From the NCBI GenBank assembly GCA_941918925.1, contig OW799233.1, positions 148,678,223 to 148,742,222 on the forward strand: a stretch of 64,000 bases of DNA, in the 5' to 3' direction. The translations under genes and the position numbers were made by a program. Under the pieces are notes generated by a model, which did not search any database, had not been told where the DNA came from, and saw nothing but the letters and a program-made list of their open reading frames with translations. This stretch comes from Phyto melanocephala (lineage: Eukaryota > Arthropoda > Insecta > Diptera > Rhinophoridae). Positions 27,501-41,768 of the stretch are shown piece after piece (the first letter of the stretch is position 1; each line of letters opens with the position of its first letter).

Positions 27501-30500
27501 ACCGTCTATAAAGCACAAACAACATACAAACACACATTAATTTTAATATATATATAGATAGAAGATAGATAAATAAATGTTCTATTTAAATAAATCCCGA
27601 ATTGCAATTAAGGGCATAATTAGAGCAATTAAAAACATTTTTAAAATTAAATAGAAATTTTAACTAATTTTTGATACTATTTTAATTGAATTTTTCCCCA
27701 ATATTCTTTCAATTAAAAATATTAATTTTCATTTAATTAATAGTAGCATTTTGATGATTGAAGCAAAATTAAATAAAATTTTAATTAATAATATAAATTT
27801 TGTAATTGAAAGTTATATTTATATTTTGTTGTGCTGTTAATGTTTTATTTCAATGATTTATTTTCTTTTGTTTTTCCTATAAAAATAGTTTATAATTATT
27901 TTATTTTATACATACTCATGCATGCATTGCAAGTATAACGTACATACATACATACATACTTTCAAACTTCTACATGACTTTGTATTTAATTGTGTCGTTT
28001 TGCTTGATTCTTTTTATAAACGAGATGCCTTGAAAAGTCACTTCTTTCTCAATTTAATTCTAAGAAAAATGTCAAGGTGTTTAAAAAACAATTATTGTCT
28101 AACAACAAACTACACAAGTACTTGAAAAAACGTTTCTTATTCGCATCAACTTTTTATTTACCCTAAGATTTTAGTAAGAACAATTATTAGATTATTTTTC
28201 TTTAATTTAGAAAGATTTCTAATAAAGTCTAAATAAATTTAAGACTTTCGGCAAAAAGTTTACCAACATATCGATAGCTTAATATAAATCGCGTTGTTTT
28301 GCTACGTTATAGGAGCAATAAAAAACTGAATAGATTTAAAAGATAAAAATGAGTTAAAGTTTTTTTTTTTATGTGGCTATGAATCCGTTTTTTTTTTTTT
28401 TTCAATCATAGCTCACTAAATTTTAAAGGGATAATGTTTGTATGTAAACTACCAAAAAACGATAAAAACACGATTTATTTAAAAATAGGGATATGCCCTT
28501 TTTATATTAATCTTTTAATATGTTTGTTTCAATGTATACTACGTACACGTGTAAGTGTTAACTTATCAATTTTTTCAAACAAAATACTTTTGTAGACAAA
28601 ATTTTTTACTTTTTTCTGAAGCACGTTTTACTCATTCGAAAGATACTTGAAGAAAAATTAAAGCTGCTATATGAAACCAGCAACTACAAAATTATACAAA
28701 TGACCTACTTCGTAGATCGTCATCAAGGATATTAAAAAATATTTTTGATATAATTTTATATCGCAAGTCGTTAGGTAACTTACAAATAAATAAGATGGTT
28801 TTTCAACTCGAAATAAAATTATATCAAAAACATTTTTCATCCACGAAGTAAGTCCAAATATTGGAATAGAATAAATAAAGAAATTTAAAATGTTTTCCTT
28901 AAAAATAAAACAACAAAATTGAATTTTTATGACCTAAAGCCAAACAAAAGGCTAAAACTTAAACTATAAAATTTGAATATAAAAGTTGGCCCTAGAATGG
29001 TTATATATGTCGTATCTATATATATATACATATATGCCTATACAAGGGTTGCCCTTTATATTTCGGAATTATGAACAACTAATCGTCAAAAAAAAATCAT
29101 TAAAAATTGATATATTTTTGTCTATACCTTCAAAGCACTAACTTTGAATGCCTTGTAGGGCTTTGCATGTATTGGAATGTTTTTTACTGCAGTTTTCACT
29201 CCCTGTCACGATAATAAACACATATTTTGAAGCGGGACGATCGTATATATATATGCTTAAATATCTTGCAACCAATTTATACGAAATTTTTTTAGCGATT
29301 GTCAAATTATGTGAGACCAAACGCAAACAAATCTTGTATACAGCCAAATGTTCATGCAATTTTGAATGTATGCTTTTTCCACTAATATTTAAGGTTGCCT
29401 CAATCTTAAAGTTGTTAAAAAAAGTAACACGAAACGACAATTTTCGGATTGCAAACCCGGTGTTTAACAGTTCCGAATATAAAAGGCAACCCTTGTATAT
29501 CTTGTAAATGTCTTTTTACAGCTTCGAGGTGAGGAATTCAACATTACAAACTTACAGGAAATGTAAAAGTTCAATTAAAGATAAATTTCAACAAAAAAAG
29601 TTGTCTAGTGGCAAGCTATCTGCACATGCACAGTAAACTCAAAAATATGTATCAAGGAGTGTTTTTAAAATTGACTTAATCATTTTATTAGACAGCATGA
29701 GGTACTTTCTTTGGGCTCAACGAAGAATTTTGCCGTTTAAGTCATACATAGGTAATAATGTGCCTTTTTGTGCGTCGAGAAGCAAATTCACCAAATTATC
29801 TAGAAATCAGGAATACTAACCCACCAAAGAACTTTAATAGCTGAAAGCAACGATTCTTGAATGGCTTATTTGGTCATTAGCTGCATCCAAGAGCGCTTCT
29901 CTTAAGGTAAAATAAAGTCTGCACTGCTGACAAAATTTAAAGAGAATTTTTGGCGGGAAATCAGAAAAGAGTATTCAAATTGCATAGTATTTGCAATACC
30001 TAAGTGTTACATTGAAAAAGTCTAAATTATCTATACACTTATGTCTCTGTATTTAGAATACTCGTCCATATTCGTTCTATTTATATAAATAACTATTATG
30101 ACAAAGATTAATAAACTATCATTTTGAATTAAATAAGTTCTATTTAAAAAAAAACTTAAAAAAACCTAAAAAAAACTCAAATACTCTGCATGTCTAAATT
30201 GACGGAATCTTACAAATGAAATGATTTTAAAGCAAATCAAAAAGAAAAACTGTATTTTTTTAACATTTCCTTTTTCTGTCACCAACCAATAATACAGAGA
30301 AATACAGTCACACACACACACAAGCAAATTTACTCAAAATGTAAAGTATTCAATATGAGAGCCGTCTGAAAAGTATATTAAAAAAATTTTTTTGTTGTTA
30401 AAAAAAATGTTTTTAAATATTCATAATGATTTTTTCGGCTTCTTGAAAAATTACTCCCTTGTCAATTTCCAAAATTCTTAATCAAAAGAAAAAAAAAAAT

Positions 30501-33500
30501 AGAATTTTCTGTGCGCCACCTCAAATAAAATATAGTTCGTATGTGATATAATAACAAAGAAGTCGGGGTCACTTCATTTTTAGCTTAAGTTTTACAATTT
30601 GATAGAAATTTTCATACCTCAAATCTTAGTTCTAATTAAATCTGTTCAGTATTTTAAAAGGTATAAGCATTTAAAGTCGCTACTAACACATAAGCAAACC
30701 ACGTGTATGTAACAAAGCAAAAAATAAACAAAATAATGCTTGTTGGCACAAATTTTTTTTGAAAAAGATTGTTTATGTTTATGGTATAAAACACAAAACA
30801 GAGAGAGAGAGAGAGAGAGACAATGTGTGTAACAATTTAAATTCTCTTTTGAAAAATGTTTTATTATGTATTTAAATCTATATAACTTTAAGGCAAAAAG
30901 ATCTTAAAAATTTGGGTTAAGTTTGGATTTTATCTAAACTTTTTCTCTCTTTCGTTTGGTATCAATAACGTAAGTCCAGCACAACTGCTTCCAATTGTAA
31001 TCGTATGAACTTTAGGATATATTAATTTTTCGCAAGGAAATTGGGTTCCATATGAATTGAAGTCGAGAGACTTTGAAGCCGATTTTGCATTTCGAAAGTC
31101 ATATTTTTACATAGAATTGCTACTGGCAATGAAAAATGGATACATAACCGTTAACCCCAAGCGCAAAAAGTCATATATATAGACCGACCAATCAACGCTG
31201 AAAACGAATATCTATAACGATAAAGTAATGATCTGTATTTAGTGGGATTAAAAGGGTGTCTTTTATTATTAGCTGTTGTATCGAATACAGTTGATTCGTT
31301 TTAAGAAAAAATTCAATGAAAAATTACCAAAATATTCAACCAGACACGAAAGCATAATCTTCCATCATGACAACGCTCGGTCACATATTGCAAGACCGGT
31401 CAAAATTTATTTGGAAAATCGTGGGTAAGGAGTTTTCGTTCACCCGCCTTATAGCCAAGACGTTGCTCTTGACTACAATTTGTTTCGACTGATGCAGAAC
31501 GCTGTCACTGGAATATGGTTCACTTCAGAATAGGGTTCAGAAATTGCCTTTATTCATTTCTTACCTCAAAATCGTAGCAGTTCTTTTGGCACGGAATACA
31601 TATTCTACCAGAATGATGAAAAAAAACGCTACCGATGTGCAATACTTTGAATAATGTACTAATTCATTTTGTTATTATAATAAATCAATTTTTAAAACAA
31701 AAAATTCGACATTATTAATTTGTAACCCAATATGTATGAATAAAAGTGTCTACTTTTCACCAGCACATGTTTTCCCGAAAAGTATTAGACGAATATATTC
31801 TTTTTATTTTGGGGTCAGCAATTAGGTCCAAATTCAATGGTTATATTAGAATTGTATAAATTATTTGTATAATCAAAAATAAAAATTCATATATTTTAAC
31901 TATAAAATGGGATTAAATCAAAATGAAAAAAAAATGGAATATGTATTACAAAATATTACCTCATAAGCATGAAAAAGTTCACCGTTCACTTTCAAATATA
32001 AAATAATTTAGCAAGACAATACGAAAAAATTCTGCTTTTATCTCGAGGATAGAAATATTTTACTATAAAGAAAATTGGCATCAGGTAACCCGCTATAAAA
32101 TTTACTAACTAGATCTCAGTTCCTACCTCCCAATATACAATCGAAAAATATCGAATATCGAAAAATTAAAAAGTATTGCGATAACTTCTCAAGTTATGCT
32201 CGTATATTTAAAAGGGTACTAAATTCACATGTACATATTCCAATTCATCTATTAGTTTGAATAGTTCTTGTTTAACAAAGATATGGATGTCCCAATATTT
32301 CATCACCAGCAGTAGCATAAGAAAAAAATTACACATCTACAAACACATTTACAAAGAACATTTTCATGCATATGTGCATGAATGTATGTTTCTGTCTACT
32401 TTAAGAAAGCGAATGAGTATATTATGCAACATGGAGCCAATTGAATAAAAAACCACACTAATGGCAAACATATTTGAACACACATACACATATATATACA
32501 CACACATATATCGCAAAACAAATTCACACAAATATGACCATTAGAGTGGCTCACATTTTATATAAAAGGGAAACTTATTTTCGATATTTTGTATAATCTA
32601 GACTTAATTCGTCTTACAATATCGTTTCTAAACTGCATTTTCTAAAGCAAAAAGAAATTAAATTGATTTTACTTTTTTTTAACACTTTAAAGGGCAGGTG
32701 ATGATGTAAACTCACTATGGTCTGATTAATAAAAGATGCTTGGTTGGTGAGTTCTTTACAAAAAAAGAGAATTTTTAAGACACTTAATAACCAGTCGGGT
32801 TTAAAAACGCTTACGGGTATGGACGAAAACTCTTATTTGTTGCTTATGTGGGTTATGTTAATGAAATGGCGGGTTATTTTAGAAAGCAAGGATCTTCGAT
32901 AACATTCTGTAAACCAGAATCCAGAATTGTTCTTGGATGTTGCAGATAAAAATCTTTCAAAGGGTTAACTCTAGAAACCTGAAAGGTGGATGGAGGGAAC
33001 CACTTTTAGATAGACTCATATGGTGATCAAAGAGCCTCCTGTTAGGGGTATGTTAAAGGTAATCCGATTAACTACGCTCGATAACTGCGTTATTTACCAT
33101 ACATGGAAACTTCAAATACAAACTGAAAAATATGCACATGGAGGATAATGATGTTTTAAAACTATGTCAGTAAATTACTGAGATAGAAACGCATGTAATA
33201 AGCGAATGTCCAGCATTAAATAGCGTGATATTAGGGATCTAGACCTTAAAATTATATTTAATTTGAAAGAGTGTAAAAACTAAAAGATCATGTATTCCAT
33301 AAATGCTTTAAAAATTAAATACATTCCTAATATACATTATATATGTTGGGGGAACATGGAAGCAGACCACTACTATTTCGGGTCATTTTCGATCCCTTTC
33401 GCTCTCCAGTGAATTCAAGGCTTTCAATCATCATCCTTTCGTTCAATGTGGACTATAAAACGATTCTAAAATGGTAATTTCCGACAATCCTTGTCGCAGA

Positions 33501-36500
33501 GTCCTTTATAATCGCCAGCAACTTCGTTATACTGAGGTCCTCCCTAGCATTCACACTTAATGTGGACCTACCTTTGATCTTTAGTCTACCGCGATTTGAG
33601 TCTCCTTAGCTCCTTTAAGTATGAGGTCCAGCATTCTTCTTTGCCCCATCAGTAAGAATAGTGATGTTACTCTGGACTAGCAATAACGCCAAGGTAACAT
33701 CTTTTAATTTAATGAACTTTTTTGAGAAATATTGGGATAAAAAATCTAATAATGATAATAATATAAAAAATCAGTAATCATGGACTTTGAAGTAAAGGCA
33801 TATATAATTTTTTAATTAGGTAATAGCAAACATAAACATAATTTTCAAGTTTTTTATTTTTTTTTTTTAAATTCCGGAAAAAAATTCAATTAAACATAAA
33901 AAATTTACTAATTACCTAGGATATTCTCCCAATAAATTTCAAAATAAAGAAACAAAATTTTGAAATTTATTGGGAGAATATCCTAGATAATCAGTTAGTT
34001 TTTTATATTTATAAAAGAATTTTAATTTTTCGGTTGTCCTCAATTAAATTAAGTGTTAACCATGTGTTAGCCAAATATAGAGGGATTAGAAAAATAAAAT
34101 AAATAAAAATGGATTAAAATTGTTGGTTGGGTTTATGAAGTTTTTAATTTTTGTTTCTTGATTTATTTAAAATTCTCATACTGTTTATGAAAATTTTAAA
34201 TAAAGCTTGCAACAATTTTAAACTTTTTGTGGTCTAAAGCATCTGGCATAAGCACCAGTGAAAAGCATATAGATCAACTTAAACCCAACAACTAATAAAC
34301 AAAATTTTAAAAAATTTAACAATTACACCCAAAAAAAAAATAAAATTAGATCAAAATTTGTAAAAAAAAAAATTATCTTATACACTTTTAAATAATAATG
34401 TAACGAGCTTTTGCATATTTCTCAACATTTGCATTAGCGAATACTTAAAATTTATATTCGTTACATCATCACTATTTAAAAACTTTTAAAAACGTTCCTG
34501 TCAGCGTATGAGCAATATTTATTTATCACTAGCCAAACCCGGCGCGCGTTGCTACGCCCCTTAATGAATTGAAATGCATTCAGAATTTTAATTAAATATC
34601 AAGTGCAAAAACCTAAATATTATAATTTTTTTATGGGCGTGGCATTGCCCACTTTTCTAATCACGAAATTGTAAAGTCATAACAGCTCAATATGTGTGCA
34701 AAGTTTCAGAAGAATCGGACCAGTGCAAGTATCTCAAAATTATAATTGTTTTTATGGGCGTGGCCCTGCCCACTTTTCTAATCACGAAATTGTAAAGTCA
34801 TAATAGCTCATTATGTATGCAAAGTTTCAGAATAATCGGTCCAGTACAAGAATCTCAAAATGATACCTATTTTTTATGAGCGTGGCACTGCCCACTTTTC
34901 TAATCACGAAATTATTTAGTCATGACAGCTCGATATGTGTGCGAAGTTTCAGAAAAATCGATCAAGTGCAAGTACCTAAGAATTAAAACCTTTTTTTATG
35001 GGCGTGGCCCAGCCCACTTTTCTAATCACGAAATTATATGGTTATGACAGCTTAGTATGAATGCAAAGTTTCAGAAAAATCGGTCCAGTGCAAGTATCTC
35101 AAAATTTAAACTTTTTTAGGGGCGTGGCCCCGCCCACTTTTCTTATCACGAAATTTTTTAGTCATGACAGCTCGATATGTGTGCAAAGTTTCAGAAAAAT
35201 CGGCTGAGTGCAAGTAGCTAAAACTGATAACTAATTTTTTATGGGCGTGGCCCCGCCCACTTTTTTTCAACCATAAACACTCCCTGGTATATATACAACA
35301 ACTTACCAAAGTTTGAGCCCTATCGGTTTTACAGTTTCGGAGTCTATAGCTAACACACACACACACACACAGAGTTTCACTTTTATATATATAGATGAAT
35401 TAATAATCAAGAAATTATATTAATTGGTCAAACTAGAACCAAATTTTGTGAAAACACTTAAGATATCAGAGAAATCAAAAATACTTTTTCAGAGTTTGAT
35501 ATGAAAGGTGGTAGTATTATTACAACAATATCAAAAACTTCTATGAAGTTTCAGAATGATTTTTTAAAAGTTCTAACAATAGATCTAATTTTTTTATTTC
35601 AGAATGTTTTAGATTTATGTGAATCTTTGAAAGAGTTGTTGAAACCAGTTTCTGGATAATTTAAAAACCCATTTGATTTATATTTTTCCGGTTTTTTTAA
35701 ACCGGTTTCTTAAATTTTTTGCTTTTTAAATTGTTCGAGAAAACGGTTTTATTCGGAATTATTTGACATTATCGAATATTTTGGTTTGCTTTATACACAA
35801 TTTTCTTTTCATATTTTTAAACTCTCTTTAGAAATTTCACCTCCAGCATATTCGAAAATTACGCAAATTTTCCTTCATAGTAGTAGAAAGTTCTTAAAAC
35901 TGCAAAAAAATATGCGATTGAATTATAGTAACAGCTGATTCTAAAATTTATATATTAATTTACGTAATAATTAATAATCTTAATAAAAATAGTTGATATT
36001 GAAGGTTTAAATAGTATTAGTATAATAGTTAATCAATGTCCAGCAATTATATTTGCTGTTAATCGTACTGCTAATGTTCCAGGTCGAATTAAATTACTGA
36101 TTGTTTCAATACAAACTATAAAAGGTATTAAAATTGCTGGAGTTCCTAGTATATATTTTCCAAAGACTTATGAATAGGGTAGTGGATTGAGCAATGTCCG
36201 TCTGTTCCAGTGTTGGTTAAAATTAACTTTTAGAAGCACTAAAATGTTGCACAAACTGGCTGGTAGTCTCAATTTGTTGAAAATTTTCGGAAATGAATTG
36301 ATATTGAAATTCAGCACAATCGCTCAATAACTTTCTGATATATGAACAAATAAACACAACTGCTTCTGTTATTATTTATAAATATGATATGCCTCTAAAC
36401 ACATTTAAAAAAAAAATTTGGACAAATCAGATACTATCTGGTAAGGTAATGGGCAGAATCTATTCGGCAAAATATATGTATACATATATTTTAGATATAT

Positions 36501-39500
36501 CACGTTATTAAAATAACTTTTGGATATACTAAAGACATACTACAATCCGTAGTCTCTAAATTTATTTGTGAGCAAAACTCATAAATCGATTTAAAATTAA
36601 CTAAGATATAAGAACTTAAACAAAGGGTGTCCAATTTTAGGGTATAATTTTTATTTAAGAAAAAATATTTTTTTGAGATATTAAAAATAAATTTATTTCA
36701 TTTTATTACAAATAGATTTTGGGTAAGAATTAAAAATTATGTCGGTCAAGTGATCCGCTCCTACTGGCTCGGCAGGCATTTACTAACTGCTTTACCAATG
36801 GTTGATATCTACTTAATAATGTTATTTTTGAGCCCTTGAACTTTTGCGGGATTATTGCTGTCTACTTTCGATTTCTAAAAACTTCACAAAAACTACTCTC
36901 AAAGTATCAAATTGCATATCTTGGTAGGCTATTCATTTGTCTTTAACGAAAAATAATGCGATTTTTGAACTTTTCTTTCAAAAAACCTATTTGATGTGTG
37001 CCAGGTAGCACCATTTATCCTGTTGAAACCATATATTCACTGCGTCTTAAGCATTAAGCACATAGACGACAGCAGGCTACACAGCTACACGACACCAACG
37101 GTAGTTGGCTGCAATCGTTGCCGTGTAGTCAGCTACTTATTTATTTAGAAGACGACAGCAACAGCTGTTTATTAAATAAATGTAAATTTCAGTGGTGTCA
37201 CTTAAAGTATTTCACTTTCTTAAAAATAAAATCGCTTGTTGTAAAATTACGTATACCAATTACTAATTTAAAAACAAATAAATTTATGTTTAAAAACCTT
37301 GTTGTTTTTAAATTAAATAATTAGTTAATCGATATATAACTTTTTTTTCGTCTTTTTCTTGTAAATAAAGATAGGTATTTTTAGTCTTATATAAATTTTA
37401 AATTTTTTGTTATATTGACATCACTGAATCTGCTATTGTCGCTTACAAAAATAGAAATTAGAATATTAGGTTTAGTTAACTGTGTCACTTTTAAACATTG
37501 TACCAAGTTTTTTGTTTTTCAAATAAGTCCCTTTATTTTTATAAAAATACAGTGATTTCGATTTTAAATCTTTACAGAAGTCTTAAAGATATATTTTACA
37601 CTTGTATAAAAACTAAGAAAATTGCAAAGGTTCGAAAATAATTTTAACATAAGCCAGCTTAATGTTTATATATTATATTATTTTCTTATATAGGAGAAAA
37701 AAATTACAAGAAATGTATTGGAAGGAAGTAAAAAGAATTGTCCCTTATTTCTTAGACATTTAGAATTCTTTTACTATTTTTTTTTTTTTTTTGTCATATC
37801 TCGGCTTGGTTCTTCTAGTAAAGAACCAAGCAGCAATAGATAACAGCAGCAGCATGGTACAGTGTAGTGGTAGAATGAAAAATAATAAAAGAAATAAAAA
37901 GAACAACAAGAACAACAAGAACAGCTATCAACAAAACTTAAGAAGTTTTTGATGCCATTAAAATGTTCCTGTAATGTTTTGCTCTCTTTTGTATAACGCA
38001 TGAATGAAATAAAACAGCAGTAATGCACAATGGGTTGTTAAATCCCTTAAATATAATGTGGTCAGTAACTTAAAAACAAAGTCAAATTGGTTCAATCAGT
38101 TAAAAAAAAGACTACAATTTATAAGCTTTCACAAGTATTATTTTAAATGCATAGCAAAAAACATAGTTTTATAAAAGAATCATTTAGTTAATGTTAATCT
38201 GTGACTCTACTATTCTCTAACTGTTAAATATTAAGAAATTAATAATTTTAGATTTTATAAGTTACACATTTAAATGTTTTTCTTGTAAACAAGTAGAGAA
38301 TATTTTATCCATAGTGCAAGTGACAGCTATAGCAATAACAGCAGTTATATTGCATATTACTTTAATTTATTATATGTATTTGTTTGAAAGATACTTAAAA
38401 ATTATATATGGAGAGAGAAAAAGTATAAAAGTTATTGCAAATAAACAAACTTTAGCCAAATGAAGTCAAACTCAAACACAACCATACTACTTATACCAAA
38501 CTCAACTAAACCAAACTGTGCAATCGAATCTTAACTACCATTCAACCAAACAACTAAATACCACATTTTCTTTATAACTAGATGAAAATAAAATAAATGC
38601 ATAATTTTTGATTTATTCTTTATTTTGGGCATATTTTATGGAATTAAGTTATACTTACTTATACGAATGTATTTAGTTTAAATGCATGTTAGTAGATACG
38701 TCTATATGTCTATACATATGTTTATGTGTGAATGTAATAAATAAAAATAAGTATAAGTACATCATCTATTTATTCCATTATTACATGCATTCATGTTTCT
38801 TCATATGTGCGTATATTTATGTATGTATATATATCCCCCCAGGGGTATGCAATTGTATCTCTATTAGAGTTTCTACCCTATGGTTAGGCACTGACTATAT
38901 AAGTAAATATGCATGTATGTAGGTTTAAGTATGTGTGCATATCTATGCAGTAAAAATGACCCACCATTGTGTAATTGCTTATATGTATTGCTTTGTGTAA
39001 TTGTGTATGTATGTCTAAATGTAATATTTCATATACATAATTATAAAATGTAATAATAAAAATAAAAATGACAATTCCAGCAAAAAATATTTCTAAGTTC
39101 ATATTTAGTTCATAAAGATGTAGATGATTTCTTTTTAAAGAAATCTAAAAATTATTAAACATATAACAATATTTAATGTAAATGTTGTCTTTGTTTTATG
39201 GTATTATAAAGCAAACTGCGAAGACTATAGTTAGACCTTCGAAAAATTTAGTCACTATACTTTCTCATCAGTATTAATGTTTATTTAAGTTTCGTTTAAA
39301 CTTAACTATGGCATCGTAAATATTCACGGTTCAGGTAACCATAAAACTATCAGTCATTATTTACTTGTTATCTTTATTTGACCGTATAAAACAAAATATT
39401 ATCAATAATTAAACACTTTTTGAGCATATTAGTAGTATAAAACATCTTGAACAAATTTTCACTTCTCTTGTTCGAAAGGGGAAAATGCCCCTTTCCTTAA

Positions 39501-41711
39501 TAATGAATAATAAACTCGAGAGATTGACGCAGTGGTAACATTCTTCAATTGGAGACCCAAATAATTGAAAATAATGACTTTATTTCTCTTGTCACTGTTG
39601 AAAACATTATCGGTAACCATATTTTTAAAATAGTGTCCCTAAGGTGCATAAACCAGCACTATGTGAATTGCGAATTAAGTTTCAGTTTTTTACACTCCAA
39701 AGGTTTTTGGTAATTAACATGCTTACTGAGTTCTAAATTAGACAAGGTGGCGTCTGCAACAACAAAATTTTGTTAACCCCAACATTATGGGTATCAAAAC
39801 CTACGATTGTGTCGGAAACAATAAATAATGTTGTGTATAAAATTTAAAGTCTAGGGTAAGCTAAGCAATGATGTGGTCATTTTATCTTTGTACATAACGG
39901 TGCAGGGTATTATCGGATACGGCACGACCGACTATAGTGATCTTACTAGTTTTAACTCACTTCATACAAAAACTACTGAATTGATTTTGACAAAGTATAG
40001 TACTACGGTAAATTGGTATTTGTATTAAGGGTTTTTCCCGGAAATTCCTGTTTTCCAGGGATTATTTTTCGGGATCCCGGGAAATGAAAAAAGTAGCTCA
40101 ACTCGATAGCATATATTTATATTGTGACATTTCTTTTTTCTTCAAGGTTTTTTTTAATTTTATGTTTAAAAATATTTTTACAAATAATTTGATATACTTT
40201 TTGAGGTAATGTGTTAACTATATAAACTTTTTTTTTTAATATTAAAAGAAACGAAACTGTTTAAGATGGAAAGTTCAAAAGTATAGAAATTTTTTTGAAA
40301 AGAAGGCTGATGACACTGCTGTATGCTCTTTATGTGCAAAGATAATTTCATGTAAAAGCCGAAGCACCAGCGGATTAATGCGTCATTTTAGATCATTGCA
40401 CAAAGCAATCTAGGAAAAAAAGTTAGATGATATGAAAAATCAGAAAGAACTGCCGTCAAAAATAACAAAAACTCAGCCCACGTTACCAATACTTAAAAAT
40501 TTCCAAAAAGAAAGAGTTAAAATTTTTTGAGGGAAGTGGTCGAAAAACTGAAAATATTGTATATTTGTTAAATGCACTTTTAACTATTCGTCCAACATAA
40601 GTAAAAACTGAAAGATTGTTTTCTGTAACAGGGCAATTTGTTAAAAAAAAATCAGATATAGACTGTCTAACCAGTCAATATTTTTTTAATTATACCTCGT
40701 ATTTACATGTTTTTGAAATTAAATTCTAATGATTTTATTTTTGATCTCATGGCTGAAGTACCTGTATTTTTGTGCTCATATTTGTTCTCGTATCTAGAAA
40801 ATAATAGTTTTTTCAATTAAAAATATTTTTACTCAATTTATATTATAAATTCAAGTTTCTTTATTAATTTTTATAGTTTTGAAGTGTTTTTTACATTATT
40901 TTATGCTTTTTAATAAAAAGCTTTTTGTTAATTAAAAAAAAAATACTTTTTATTTTTTTTTTTGCTGTGGGATCCCGGGATCCCGGGAAATTAAAAAATA
41001 AATCTCGCATTCCTGGGAAACGAAAAATTACGGGAAAAAAAACCTAATTTGTATGAGCACAGAAAAAAATGTTTGCAATAACTTAAAATTTATTTTATTT
41101 TTTGTAATTTCTAAGTCAATAATGCAACAGAATTTATTATATATGGCTCCCCAAAAGCAAAGTAGTTTGCTATAAGTGATGCATATTAAAATAAAATAAA
41201 AATTATTTTAAAAAGTTCATGAAAATAAACGTTTTTAGTTTAAAAAATATTGTTTTCCTTTCTATCTGATACATGCATGCCTTTTATACACTTGTTAAAA
41301 ATAACATGATTATTTTAAAACTGAGCATGTTTTACCCTAATCATCTCATCACCAATTGAAGCCCGAGCTGTCAAAACCGGTTTTCGAAAAATTCATTAAT
41401 GTAGGGTTTCAACTAGAGTAATATTCAAAAATACGGTTTTCGAAAAACCCCAACTATTAAAAAAATTGGTTTTTGTTTTTTTTTTAATGTAAAAGCGGTT
41501 TTAATAACCGGTTTTTTATGTAAATGTCGCTGCTGCAACATGGTTGGGTGGGCAAAACGAGAGTAAACACCTGACTCTCGCGAATTCTTCGTGTGGTGTA
41601 GTTTATTGTGGGATTTGATGTAGTGGTTTTGTTTTGTGTTCAGTTTATTTCACAAAAATTTATGTTAAATATACGTAATACAAAAAATTTATCTATATAT
41701 ATAAAAGTGAA

Positions 41712-41768
<57 letters not shown>

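Larger units (their letters stand above)
25118..27560 (+). mobile_element. tandem-repeat element carrying two nested insertions
   Basis: It starts ACTAATACCCGGTGTGCTTC and ends in ATATATATAGATA. Its core is a ~142-bp unit containing GCCACGCCCAC, at 25198, 25941, 26083, 26226, 26360 and a last copy near 27424. The array is interrupted after 25300 by a retrotransposon end and after 26474 by a mariner. Each time the repeat resumes on the far side. Confidence 0.75.
40026..41046 (+). mobile_element. hAT transposon, internally deleted, 1021 bp
   Basis: ATTTGTAT is duplicated exactly at 40018-40025 and 41047-41054, the 8-bp duplication expected for hAT. The ends are related inverted repeats (TAAGGGTTTTTCCCGG; complement TAGGTTTTTTTTCCCG), with many CCCGGGA words inside. 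The two coding remnants are listed separately. Confidence 0.9.

Noticed and set aside
29138..29507. Opposing 100- and 119-codon frames at 29138-29507
   Set aside because: They overlap a TA-flanked mariner-like element and show no transposase motif I can confirm.
35106..35366. 86-codon frame on the - strand
   Set aside because: Same cause: it lies in the minisatellite element and its CA tract.
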